Assembly: GCA_035702985.1 (NCBI GenBank)
Contig: DASSZD010000083.1
Coordinates: 1 to 15,417 of the forward strand
Direction of reading: 5' to 3'
Origin: JAKAXG01 sp035702985
GTDB lineage: Bacteria; Actinomycetota; Acidimicrobiia; Acidimicrobiales; Palsa-688
DNA: 15,417 nt
The translations under genes were made by a program, and so were the position numbers. The notes under the pieces were generated by a model. That model was not told the origin of the DNA and did not search any database. It saw only the letters and a list, made by a program, of their open reading frames with translations. The number at the start of each line of letters is the position of its first letter. The first letter of the stretch is position 1. Below, one piece after another: positions 7,692 through 14,885 of this stretch.

Positions 7692-7753
7692 GACGTGCTC
7701 CTTGCTCGCCGAGGCACACACGTGCGTCTATGCGTACGGTAATGGTCCAGTCA

Positions 7754-8644
7754 CTATGTCAGCCTGGACAGCACCGCGGCCAGTGCTCCAGGCTCGTGGC
7801 CACTGCCGTCGTCGAGCCCCAGACGGGCGCGCACCACCCGCACCCCGTGGATCGCTTCCGCCGGTCCGTCACCCGGCCCCGGCGCCACCATGACATCCAC
7901 CGGTATCCCGTGATCGAGCACCGCCCGCAGGTGGTCGGCGTCGCTGTAGCCGGCCGTCTCGGGGGGCTGGGGACGCAGGTTGCACACGTACACCCGGCCC
8001 GACCGCCGGCCCTCCAGAGCCCGGCGGATGCCCGGCACGGCGGCCACCGCCAGCACGCTGGTGAACAGCGATCCCGGGCCCAGGACCACCTGGTCGGCGC
8101 CGCAGATCGACTCCACCACCTCGTCGGGTACGGGGGCGTCGGCGGGGCTGATGGCCAGCCTGGTGATGGGCCCGTCGGTCTCCGACACGTTGACCTGGCC
8201 GACGACCTGCTGGCCGGCCACCTGGGCGGTGAGCACGGCCGGCACCGTGGTGGCGGGCAGCACCCGCCCCACCGTGCGCAGCAGCTCGGCGGCCCGGTCC
8301 AGGGCCTCGGTGAAGTCGCCGGTGACATTGGCCAGGCCGGCGATGATCAGGTTGCCCAGGGCGTGGCCCTCGAGATCCCCCGACCCGGCCGGGAACCGGT
8401 ACTCGAACGCCGGCGCCCACGGGGAGCCGGCGGCGGCCATGGCCACCAGGCAGCGGCGCAGGTCCCCGGGGGCGGGGATACCGGCGATCTCCCGCAGCCG
8501 GCCGCTCGAGCCGCCGTCGTCGGCCACCGACACCACGGCGGTCAGCCGGCCGGCGTAGCGGCGGGCGGCGGTGAGGGTGGACGCCAGCCCGTGACCCCCG
8601 CCGAGGGCCACCACGTGGGGCCGGCCGGCCGAGGCTGCGCTCAC
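7754..8644 (-). CDS. yvcK: YvcK/CofD-like gluconeogenesis factor, UDP-GlcNAc-binding family
   Basis: Member of the YvcK family, which in Bacillus and mycobacteria is needed for growth on gluconeogenic carbon sources and normal cell shape and binds UDP-sugars. The 296-residue product shows GGGHGL (15-20), DDGGSSGRLR (42-51), PGDLRRCL (59-66), HALGNL (94-99) and GPGSLFTS (179-186). The motif usually read as MTQPGET is RPQPPET here (204-210). The GTG start at 8644 overlaps the rapZ TGA in a GTGA arrangement. The frame is open much further upstream, to 9412, but that part is the shadow of rapZ. The expected next gene in actinobacteria, whiA, is absent and gap follows after 62 bases. Confidence 0.93.
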   Translation of the reverse strand: MSAASAGRPHVVALGGGHGLASTLTAARRYAGRLTAVVSVADDGGSSGRLREIAGIPAPGDLRRCLVAMAAAGSPWAPAFEYRFPAGSGDLEGHALGNLIIAGLANVTGDFTEALDRAAELLRTVGRVLPATTVPAVLTAQVAGQQVVGQVNVSETDGPITRLAISPADAPVPDEVVESICGADQVVLGPGSLFTSVLAVAAVPGIRRALEGRRSGRVYVCNLRPQPPETAGYSDADHLRAVLDHGIPVDVMVAPGPGDGPAEAIHGVRVVRARLGLDDGSGHEPGALAAVLSRLT

Positions 8645-9489
8645 CGGTGTATGTCGCGGTGGAAGACGCTGGCCGCGAAGCCCTGCCCCCGGATCCGCCG
8701 GGCGATCTCCTCGGCCAGCGCCACCGACCGGTGCTGGCCGCCGGTGCAGCCGACAGCCACGCTCATGTAGGCCTTGCCCTCCTTGGTGTAACACGGCAGG
8801 AGGAAGGCCAGGAGGCCGTCGATGCGGTCCAGGAACTCGCCCGCTTCCGGCTGGCCCAGCACGTAGTCCCGCACCCGGTCGTCCAGGCCGGTCAGCTCCT
8901 TGAGCTCGGGCACCCAGTGGGGGTTGGGCAGGAAGCGGACGTCGAACACGTTGTCCACGTCGAGGGGCAGGCCGTACTTGAACCCGAAGGACACCACCGA
9001 GATCTGCATGGCCTCCACCCGGTCGTCGGTGAAGAGGTCGATGAGCCGCTCGCGCAGCTGGTGGACGTTGAGATCGCTGGTGTCGATGACCACGTCGGCC
9101 ACCAGCCGGATGGGCGCCAGCTTCTCCCGCTCGACGGCCACCGCCTCGAGGATCTTCTCCCGGCCCAGCGGGTGGCGCCGGCGGGTGCCCTCGAACCGGC
9201 GGACCAGGACCTCGTCGGAGGCGTCGAGGAACACGGTGCGGACCTGCACCCCCCGGCCCCGCAGCTCGGCGACGGCCAAATTGAGCTCGTCCAGCTGCTC
9301 GATGTCCCGGCCCACCACCAGCACCACCCGGTCCCGGGTGGACCCGGGGGCCATGGCCAGCTCGGCGACCTGCACGATGAGGGCGGTGGGCAGGTTGTCC
9401 ACCACGAACCAACCCAGGTCCTCGAGCGTGGCCCCGGCCTGCGACCGGCCGGCGCCGGACAGGCCCGTGATGATGACGAACTCGGCCAC
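8641..9489 (-). CDS. rapZ: RapZ family nucleotide-binding protein (RNase adapter homologue)
   Basis: RapZ family P-loop protein, known in E. coli as an adapter that directs RNase E to the GlmZ small RNA in amino-sugar control. In actinobacteria its role is less clear, so only the family is claimed. The 282 residues include a P-loop GLSGAGRS (9-16, with Arg in place of Lys as commonly seen in actinobacterial members), VFLDAS (86-91), the C-terminal SFGFKYG (167-173) with VFDVRFLPNP, and GCTGGQHRSV (247-256). The start is GTG at 9489, one base after the methyltransferase stop, and no clear ribosome-binding site is visible, so coupling is likely. It overlaps yvcK by four bases. Confidence 0.95.
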   Translation of the reverse strand: MAEFVIITGLSGAGRSQAGATLEDLGWFVVDNLPTALIVQVAELAMAPGSTRDRVVLVVGRDIEQLDELNLAVAELRGRGVQVRTVFLDASDEVLVRRFEGTRRRHPLGREKILEAVAVEREKLAPIRLVADVVIDTSDLNVHQLRERLIDLFTDDRVEAMQISVVSFGFKYGLPLDVDNVFDVRFLPNPHWVPELKELTGLDDRVRDYVLGQPEAGEFLDRIDGLLAFLLPCYTKEGKAYMSVAVGCTGGQHRSVALAEEIARRIRGQGFAASVFHRDIHR

Positions 9490-9490
9490 G

Positions 9491-10240
9491 TCAGCGGGTA
9501 CCGGCCGGCTGGACCAGCTTCTCGGCCCTCATGGCCAGCAGCCTGGGGATGGTGGCGGCGTCGCGGTACTCGGAGGCCCGGGCCAGGAACCCCGGCGGGG
9601 GCGCCGGCTCGGCCATGAACGTGACGTAGAGCCCGGCGGAGGCCATGGCGTTGACGTAGCGCGACAGCGGCCGGTGGATGAACGGGATCCACACCCCCTT
9701 CTCGACCTCCTCCAGCGAGTTGTCCTCGACCAGGTACGGGCCGATCCGCCAGTACTGCTCCTCCAGGATGGTGTCGTCGATCCAGCCGGAGCCGGGGGTC
9801 TGCAGGAGCGGGTGGTTGAGCAGGAACAAGAACCGGCCTCCCGGGCGCAGCACCCGGCCCAGCTCGGAGATGGCGGCGTCGACGGCCTCGATGTGCTCGA
9901 ACACCAGGCAGGCCACCACCGCGTCGAACGACTTCCCGGAAAAAGGCAGGGCCGACGCGTCGCAGCGCCCCACCAGCACTCCCCCGCCTCGGGCCCGGGC
10001 CTCGGCCACCTGGGCGGCGGTCGGGTCGACACCGACCACCAGCTCCACCCCCGGCAGCCGGGCCGCCAGCCGGCCGACCTGACCCTCTCCGCAGCCCACG
10101 TCGAGCACCCGGGACGCCCCCTGCAGCTCGGCGGCCAGCAGCGGGAGGATCTGCTCCTCGTACTCCGGGTCGGCCCCTTCGGTGAAGCCGGACTGCCACC
10201 AGCGGGCGACGGCCTCGTCCTCTGGCCACAGGTTCGGCAT
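9491..10240 (-). CDS. Class I SAM-dependent methyltransferase, substrate unknown
   Basis: Soluble methyltransferase of the Methyltransf_11/UbiE-like type. In 249 residues it has the SAM-binding motif VLDVGCGEG (45-53), the acidic residue after strand 2 in GVDP (Asp72), LPFSGKSFDAVV (98-109) and LRPGGR (131-136). It is followed by a distinctive C-terminal half, NHPLLQTPGSGWIDD and later EEQYWRIGPYLVED. The start is ATG at 10240, with GGGAGG three to four bases upstream. A longer open frame to 10465 is rejected because its extra 75 residues are low-complexity and overlap the neighbouring gene. It abuts rapZ by one base, so it is probably co-transcribed with rapZ-yvcK. The substrate cannot be inferred. 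Confidence 0.87.
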   Translation of the reverse strand: MPNLWPEDEAVARWWQSGFTEGADPEYEEQILPLLAAELQGASRVLDVGCGEGQVGRLAARLPGVELVVGVDPTAAQVAEARARGGGVLVGRCDASALPFSGKSFDAVVACLVFEHIEAVDAAISELGRVLRPGGRFLFLLNHPLLQTPGSGWIDDTILEEQYWRIGPYLVEDNSLEEVEKGVWIPFIHRPLSRYVNAMASAGLYVTFMAEPAPPPGFLARASEYRDAATIPRLLAMRAEKLVQPAGTR

Positions 10241-10299
10241 TGTCCTCCCTGACTCGGTGGCGTGCGTGACCCTCCATACTGGCCCACGCGCCTTCTCGA

Positions 10300-10327
10300 C
10301 CTGCCCGCGAACCGCTTCCCGGGCAGG
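10300..10327. repeat. 8-bp inverted repeat between hydrolase and methyltransferase genes
   Basis: CCTGCCCG (10300-10307) and CGGGCAGG (10320-10327) are perfect reverse complements around 12 bases. They sit in the 148-base spacer 5' of the methyltransferase gene. No T-run follows on the minus strand. It could separate uvrC-hydrolase expression from methyltransferase-rapZ-yvcK expression, but this is inference. Confidence 0.4.
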
Positions 10328-10388
10328 ATTCACCTGGGTACGCACAGCTGCGGTCCGGGGCGCGGCGGCGGTGCGGCGGCCGCCCGTC

Positions 10389-11273
10389 CTATGCCCTGGA
10401 GCCGGCCAGGCAGTGGGCTGCGATCCGGCCGGCCATCTCCTCGAACAGGACCTGGGGGATGTCATGGCCCATGCCCGGGACCATCCACAGCTCGGCGCCG
10501 GGCACGGCCTCCGCCGTGGCCCGCCCGCCGGACGGATCGACCAGCGGGTCGGAGTCGCCGTGGATGACCAGGGTGGGCGCGGCCAGCCGGCCGAGAGCCT
10601 CGGTCCGGTCGGGCTGGGTGATGATGGCCAGGGTCTGGCGCAGCACCCCGTCCGGGTGCCAGGCCCGGTCGTAGGCGGCCGCCGCCCGCTCCCGCAGCCG
10701 GTCCTCGTCGGGCGGGTAGCCCGGGCTGCCGATCAGCTTGGACCCGGTGACCGTGGCCTCTATGGCCTCCTCCCGGGTGGCCGGGGGGCTGGCCATGAAC
10801 AGGGCCTCGGCCAGGCCCGGGCGGGGCTGGCCCACGGCCGGGTTCCCGGTGGTCGAGAAGATCGAGGTCAGGGTGACGGTCCGCTCCGGGTGGTCGAGGG
10901 CGAACGTCTGGGCGATCATGCCGCCCATGGACGCGCCGACGATGTGGGCCCGGTCGATGTCGAGGGCGTCGAGCAGCCCGGCACCGTCGGCGGCCATGTC
11001 GGCCAGCGAGTAGGCCGGCTCCGGCAGCCGCCCGGCGGCCAGGGCTCCGACCAGGTCCGGGGAGCCGGCGTCGTCGAACCAGGTGGACAGGCCGATGTCC
11101 CGGTTGTCGAAGCGGATGACCCGCAGCCCGTGCCCGGCCAGCAGGGACACGAACTCGTCGTCCCATGCCACCATCTGGGCGCTGAGACCCATGATCAGCA
11201 GGACGGCCGGGTCGGCCGGGTCACCGTGCTCGTCGTACTCGATCTCGATACCGTTGGCCTTGGTCCGGGGCAT
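10389..11273 (-). CDS. Alpha/beta hydrolase, substrate unknown
   Basis: A 294-residue alpha/beta-hydrolase-fold enzyme. Seen directly: the early segment VLLIMGLSAQMVAWDDEF (24-41) and RFDNRDIGLST (54-64), the nucleophile elbow GASMGG (113-118, Ser115), the acid VIHGDSDPLV (236-245, probably Asp242) and the histidine GMGHDIP (267-273, His270). The triad is complete, so it should be active. Esterases, lactonases and methylesterases with this pattern are known, so the reaction is not assigned. The start is ATG at 11273, 11 bases after the uvrC stop, with only a weak GGAG about 15 bases upstream inside uvrC. It is not a usual neighbour of uvrC and rapZ in the actinobacterial cluster. Confidence 0.9.
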   Translation of the reverse strand: MPRTKANGIEIEYDEHGDPADPAVLLIMGLSAQMVAWDDEFVSLLAGHGLRVIRFDNRDIGLSTWFDDAGSPDLVGALAAGRLPEPAYSLADMAADGAGLLDALDIDRAHIVGASMGGMIAQTFALDHPERTVTLTSIFSTTGNPAVGQPRPGLAEALFMASPPATREEAIEATVTGSKLIGSPGYPPDEDRLRERAAAAYDRAWHPDGVLRQTLAIITQPDRTEALGRLAAPTLVIHGDSDPLVDPSGGRATAEAVPGAELWMVPGMGHDIPQVLFEEMAGRIAAHCLAGSRA

Positions 11274-11284
11274 GGACCAAGAAG

Positions 11285-13249
11285 CTAGCTCCGCAGCCGC
11301 TGGTACACCGCCTCGGCGACCGGGTCGGGCAGCCAGGACAGGCCCTCGAGCGTCTCCAGCGACGCCGCCTTGACGGCCCGGGTGCCACCCAGCTCCTTGA
11401 CCAGGCGCTTCTTGCGGGTCGGGCCGAGCCCGGGGATGCCGTCGAGGATGGAGGCGGTCATCCTTTTTCCCCGGAGGTTGCGGTGGTAGGTGATGGCGAA
11501 GCGGTGGGCCTCGTCGCGGATCTGCTGCAGCAGGTACAGGCCCTCCGAGGTGCGGGGGATGCGGACCGGGTCCGGCCGGCCCGGGAGGTACACCTCCTCG
11601 AACTGCTTGGCCAGCGAGGCGACCGGGATCTCCTTGTCCAGGCCCAGTTCCTCCAGAACCTTGACCGCCACCCCCAGCTGGCCCTTGCCGCCGTCCACCA
11701 GCAGCAGCTGCGGCGGGTAGGCGAAGCGCCGCCGCCGCTCGTCGAGGGGCTTGCTGCGCTCCGCCAGATAGGCCTTGAGCCGGCGGGTCAGGACCTCCTC
11801 CATGGCGGCGAAGTCGTCGTTCTGGTCGACGGTCTTGATCTTGAACCGGCGGTACTCCTGGGGGCGGGGCATGCCGTCCTCCATGACCACCATGGAGCCC
11901 ACGTAATCGGTGCCCTGCAGGTGGCTCATGTCGTAGCACTCGATGCGCAGCGGGGACTCGGGCAGCTGCAGGGCCTCCTGCAGCGAGTTGAGGGCCTTGG
12001 CCCGGGCGTTGTGGTCGGCGGCCCGCTTCAGCCGGTGCCGGGTGAACTCCTCCCCGGCGTTCTTGGTGACCATCTCCAGCAGGGCCTTCTTGTCGCCCCT
12101 GTGGGGCACCCGCACCTGCACCCGGGAACCGTGGCGGGCCTCGGGGTTGACGCTGCGCTCCACCCGGTAGCGGCTGTCGGCCGCCCACCACTCCACGTCG
12201 GTGGCCACCGCCTCGGCCCGGGTGCGCTCGGCGTTGGCGCCCCGCAGGAGCCCCAGCCACTGCTGGATGGTGTCGAGCTCGTCGGGCAGCTCCGGTACCA
12301 GGACCACCGGCGGCACCCCCAGCGGCGGGTCGTCGTAGTGCTGCTCCAGCACCTGGAACACCAGCTCGCCCCGCGACAGGTCCTCGACCTTGTCCACGAT
12401 GAACCCCTTGCGGCCCACCACCCGGCCCCGCCGCACGTAGAACACCTGGATGGCCGCCTCCAGCTCGTCCTCCACCAGCCCGAAGCAGTCCAGGTCCTCG
12501 GCCTTCTCGGTGACCATCTGCTGCTTCTCGATGGCCTTGCGTACCGCCGCCAGGCGGTCGCGGAGGCGGCCGGCCTTCTCGAACTCCAGGTTCCCGGCGG
12601 CCCGGCGCATCTCGTCCTCCAGCCGCCTCATGACCGGCTGGGTGTCCCCGTCGAGGAACTCGATCAGCTCCTCGACCAGCCTCTGGTACTCGCCGGCCCC
12701 GACGGCGCCGATGCACGGGCCGGAGCACTTCTCGATGTGATACAGCAGGCAGGGCCGCCCAGAGCGCTCGTGGCGGGTGAACTTGGTGTCGCTGCACGTG
12801 CGGATCGGGAAGGTGCGCAGCAGCGAGTCCAGGGTCTCGCGGATGGCGTAGGCGTGGGCGTAGGGGCCGAAGTAGCGGCTGCCCTTGTCCTTGGCCCCCC
12901 GCCTCACCATGGCCCGGGGCCACTCGTCGCCGGTGGTGACGGCCAGGAAGGGGTAGCTCTTGTCGTCGCGTAGCCGCACGTTGAACCGGGGCTTGTGCTG
13001 CTTGATGAGGCTGTACTCGAGCATGAGGGCCTCGACGTCGTTGCGGACCTGGATCCACTCGACGGTCTCGGCGCTGGCCACCATCTGGGCCGTGCGGGGC
13101 AGCAGGTTGGCCGGGTTCTGGAAGTAGTTGTTGAGGCGGCTGCGCAGCGACTTGGCCTTGCCCACGTAGATGACCCGGCCGTCGCGGTCCCGGAACTGGT
13201 AGGAGCCGGGCGCGTCGGGGATCGTCCCTGCGGGCGGTCGCTGCACCAT
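11285..13249 (-). CDS. uvrC: Excinuclease ABC subunit C (UvrC)
   Basis: Dual nuclease of nucleotide excision repair, cutting on both sides of a lesion marked by UvrA and UvrB. The 654-residue protein has the N-terminal GIY-YIG nuclease (about 13-92, with GSYQF, VIYVGKA and Glu78 in MLEYSLIKQHKPRFN) and cysteines C152, C167, C175 and C179 matching the iron-sulfur site reported for E. coli UvrC. It also has a UVR segment (about 204-240), the RNase H-like nuclease with Asp440 (IECYDMSH), Asp519 (LLLVDGGKGQL) and His582 (RDEAHRF), and C-terminal helix-hairpin-helix repeats (about 600-654). The start is ATG at 13249, giving MVQRPPAGTIPDAPGSY as in other UvrC proteins. The frame is open to 13690, but the extra 147 residues are low-complexity spacer. 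The ribosome-binding site is weak. Confidence 0.97.
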   Translation of the reverse strand: MVQRPPAGTIPDAPGSYQFRDRDGRVIYVGKAKSLRSRLNNYFQNPANLLPRTAQMVASAETVEWIQVRNDVEALMLEYSLIKQHKPRFNVRLRDDKSYPFLAVTTGDEWPRAMVRRGAKDKGSRYFGPYAHAYAIRETLDSLLRTFPIRTCSDTKFTRHERSGRPCLLYHIEKCSGPCIGAVGAGEYQRLVEELIEFLDGDTQPVMRRLEDEMRRAAGNLEFEKAGRLRDRLAAVRKAIEKQQMVTEKAEDLDCFGLVEDELEAAIQVFYVRRGRVVGRKGFIVDKVEDLSRGELVFQVLEQHYDDPPLGVPPVVLVPELPDELDTIQQWLGLLRGANAERTRAEAVATDVEWWAADSRYRVERSVNPEARHGSRVQVRVPHRGDKKALLEMVTKNAGEEFTRHRLKRAADHNARAKALNSLQEALQLPESPLRIECYDMSHLQGTDYVGSMVVMEDGMPRPQEYRRFKIKTVDQNDDFAAMEEVLTRRLKAYLAERSKPLDERRRRFAYPPQLLLVDGGKGQLGVAVKVLEELGLDKEIPVASLAKQFEEVYLPGRPDPVRIPRTSEGLYLLQQIRDEAHRFAITYHRNLRGKRMTASILDGIPGLGPTRKKRLVKELGGTRAVKAASLETLEGLSWLPDPVAEAVYQRLRS

Positions 13250-13270
13250 GCCTTCGAGTCTGCCGTACCA

Positions 13271-13288
13271 CCGGCCGGTTGCGGCCGG
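13271..13288. repeat. 7-bp hairpin in the uvrC leader
   Basis: CCGGCCG (13271-13277) and CGGCCGG (13282-13288) pair perfectly around a four-base loop. It is 21 bases upstream of the uvrC ATG and would lie in the uvrC 5' leader, where it could affect ribosome access. The repeat is pure G and C, so chance formation is not excluded. Confidence 0.4.
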
Positions 13289-13345
13289 CGGATGGGGCCG
13301 TCGGGCCCGGCCGGCGGGCACGTCCGGGCATGCCGAGGGCCCGAG

Positions 13346-13384
13346 GGGGTGTGTTTCTGCCCTGAGGGGGCAACAACCCACCCC
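13346..13384. repeat. Long interrupted hairpin in the uvrC-nadA spacer
   Basis: A symmetrical stem can be drawn: GGGGTG (13346-13351) with CACCCC (13379-13384), GTT (13353-13355) with AAC (13375-13377), and TGCCC (13358-13362) with GGGCA (13368-13372), closing a five-base loop TGAGG. That is 14 pairs interrupted by a single mismatch and a two-by-two internal loop. The interrupted, symmetrical form resembles a structured RNA more than a terminator. No T-run follows on either strand. Confidence 0.5.
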
Positions 13385-13516
13385 TGGAGGTGCGCCAGCC
13401 TGGGCCCACCCCGGTCGGGCGGCGCAGGCCGGCGGTAGGGACCCGGGGGCGGCCCTCGGAGCCGGTGGGCCGGCCGGCAAGTGGCACCGGTCGACGCAGC
13501 GGGCGGCGCGACGGCG

Positions 13517-13522
13517 TATGAT
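13517..13522 (+). promoter_or_regulatory. Candidate -10 element for nadA
   Basis: TATGAT preceded by GCG, about 120 bases upstream of the nadA start, is the best -10 match in the spacer. A weak TCGACG at 13491-13496 lies 20 bases upstream, longer than ideal. Assigned on sequence pattern only. Confidence 0.3.
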
Positions 13523-13629
13523 CCTCCTCGCCGGCCCGGAATCCGGCCACATATCCACCTCGAGGTCGACATCCCCGCGGATGGGCGCCCGGGCTGTCCC
13601 CGCCGACCGCAGATCGAGGTGCTCCGCTT

Positions 13630-13634
13630 GGAGG
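13630..13634 (+). promoter_or_regulatory. Ribosome-binding site of nadA
   Basis: GGAGG ends seven bases before the TTG at 13642. This near-ideal placement is the main reason to start nadA at that TTG rather than at the GTG at 13678, which has only GAGGGG three bases before it. Confidence 0.65.
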
Positions 13635-13641
13635 TTACCCA

Positions 13642-14742
13642 TTGCTTCGGCTTCAGAGCCCCCTCCCCGAGGGGTACGTGACATCCACATCTGCCGACCT
13701 GGCCCGTCGGATCGGCGCGGCCAAGGAGCAGCTGGGCGACCGGCTGATGATCCTCGGCCACCACTACCAGCGTGAGGAGGTCATGCGCTGGGCGGACGCC
13801 CGAGGTGACTCGTTCGGTCTGTCCCGGCTGGCCGCCCGCTCCCAGGCGTCGTACGTGGTGTTCTGCGGGGTGCATTTCATGGCCGAGTCGGCCGACGTCC
13901 TGACCGGCCCGGACCAGGCGGTGATCCTGCCTGACCTCAACGCCGGCTGCTCCATGGCCGACATGGCCGATCCGGACGCCGTCGAGGAGGCGTGGGAGTC
14001 GCTGGGCGAGGTCACCGACGCGGCCACCCTCGTGCCGATCACCTACATGAACTCGGCGGCCGCCCTCAAGGCGTTCGTGGGCCGCCACGGGGGCGCGGTG
14101 TGCACCTCGTCCAACGCCCGCCAGATCCTGACCTGGGCCCTGGCCCAGAAGGGCCCCGACACCAAGGTGCTGTTCTTCCCCGACCAGCACCTGGGCCGCA
14201 ACACGGCGTTTCAGCTCGGCTACCCGGCGTCGGACATGGCCGTGTGGGATCCCCGCCGGGATCTCGGTGGCCTGGACGAGGCGGCGGTCAAGTCGGCCCG
14301 CTTCCTGCTGTGGAAGGGGCACTGCTCGGTCCACCAGCGGTTCCGGCCCGAGCACGTGACCGCCTTCCGCCAGTCGCATCCGGGCGGGATGGTGATCGCC
14401 CACCCCGAATGCAGCCACGAAGTGGTCGAGCTGGCCGACGAGGTGGGCAGCACCGACCACATCATCGCCGCCGTGGAGCGGGCGCCGGCCGGCACCACCC
14501 TGGCCGTCGCCACCGAGATCCACCTGGTCCAGCGCCTGGCCGCTGAGCACCCGGAGCTCGACGTGGTGTCGCTGGATCCGTTGATCTGCCCGTGCTCCAC
14601 CATGTTCCGTATCGACGCCGCCCACCTGTGCTGGGTCCTCGAGGAGCTGGTCGCCGGCCGGGTGGTCAACCGGATCACCGTCGACCCCGACACCGCCGAG
14701 TGGGCCCGGGTGGCTCTCCAGCGGATGCTCGACATCAGCTGA
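13642..14742 (+). CDS. nadA: Quinolinate synthase NadA
   Basis: Iron-sulfur enzyme that condenses iminoaspartate with dihydroxyacetone phosphate to quinolinate in de novo NAD synthesis. The 366-residue product has ILGHHYQREEV (37-47), DSFGLSRLA (56-64), LPDLNAGCSMADM with Cys103, ITYMNSAA (133-140), VCTSSNA (153-159), FFPDQHLGRN (178-187), HPECSHE with Cys257, TEIHLV (291-296) and ICPCSTM with Cys316 and Cys318. Cys103, Cys257 and one of the last pair are the expected ligands of the 4Fe-4S cluster. The TTG start at 13642 is chosen from the ribosome-binding site; a GTG at 13678 would shorten the protein by 12 residues. No nadB or nadC lies beside it in this window. Its substrate dihydroxyacetone phosphate is made by the nearby tpiA product, which is probably coincidental. 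Confidence 0.95.
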   Translation: MLRLQSPLPEGYVTSTSADLARRIGAAKEQLGDRLMILGHHYQREEVMRWADARGDSFGLSRLAARSQASYVVFCGVHFMAESADVLTGPDQAVILPDLNAGCSMADMADPDAVEEAWESLGEVTDAATLVPITYMNSAAALKAFVGRHGGAVCTSSNARQILTWALAQKGPDTKVLFFPDQHLGRNTAFQLGYPASDMAVWDPRRDLGGLDEAAVKSARFLLWKGHCSVHQRFRPEHVTAFRQSHPGGMVIAHPECSHEVVELADEVGSTDHIIAAVERAPAGTTLAVATEIHLVQRLAAEHPELDVVSLDPLICPCSTMFRIDAAHLCWVLEELVAGRVVNRITVDPDTAEWARVALQRMLDIS

Positions 14743-14855
14743 CGCCCGCAGGGCGGGGTGGGCCGGCGCTGCGGCTGGCGGCCGTCGCCTCCGGCGACGA
14801 CAACGTCCAGCCTCCGCGCCACCCCACCCCGTCCACCACACATCCACCACGAGGC

Positions 14856-14885
14856 TCAACGTCCGCAAGCCATTGCGGACGTTGA
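14856..14885. terminator. Probable factor-independent or bidirectional terminator after nadA
   Basis: TCAACGTCCGCAA (14856-14868) and TTGCGGACGTTGA (14873-14885) are perfect 13-base reverse complements with a four-base loop GCCA, placed between the convergent genes nadA and uvrA. No T-run follows on either strand, so it would be a hairpin-only terminator of the kind proposed for actinobacteria. This is the least GC-biased stem in the spacer and so the one least likely to arise by composition. Confidence 0.6.

Larger units (their letters stand above)
13250..13641. other. Divergent uvrC-nadA spacer, 392 bases, structured and probably non-coding
   Basis: This spacer separates the two divergent starts. 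Open frames run through it on both strands, but the peptides are Gly/Arg/Pro-rich with no family resemblance, so I regard it as non-coding. It holds two notable inverted repeats (13271-13288 and 13346-13384), a candidate nadA promoter near 13517 and the nadA ribosome-binding site at 13630. I found no match by eye to TPP or cobalamin riboswitch signatures, tRNA, RNase P or SRP RNA. Confidence 0.5.

Noticed and set aside
7754..9412. An apparent fusion of a rapZ-region peptide with YvcK in one frame
   Set aside because: The N-terminal part is an out-of-frame reading of rapZ. YvcK begins with GTG at 8644, overlapping the rapZ stop.
9442..9465. Arg instead of Lys in the RapZ P-loop GLSGAGRS as a sign of lost nucleotide binding
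   Set aside because: From memory, other actinobacterial RapZ proteins carry the same GRS sequence, so it looks like a lineage feature and not a defect.
10241..10388. Possible tRNA or small RNA in the spacer before the methyltransferase
   Set aside because: A GGTTCG on the minus strand looked like a T-loop start, but no cloverleaf, acceptor stem or anticodon arm could be drawn.
13451..13500. Possible cobalamin riboswitch because GCCACT occurs on the minus strand upstream of uvrC
   Set aside because: Only a fragment of the B12 box is present, the other conserved blocks are missing, and uvrC is not a cobalamin-controlled gene.
10389..13550. A single minus-strand frame joining the alpha/beta hydrolase to a 759-residue upstream extension
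   Set aside because: The upstream part is an Arg/Pro/Gly-rich shadow of uvrC in another frame. The hydrolase has its own ATG and a complete domain starting at 11273.
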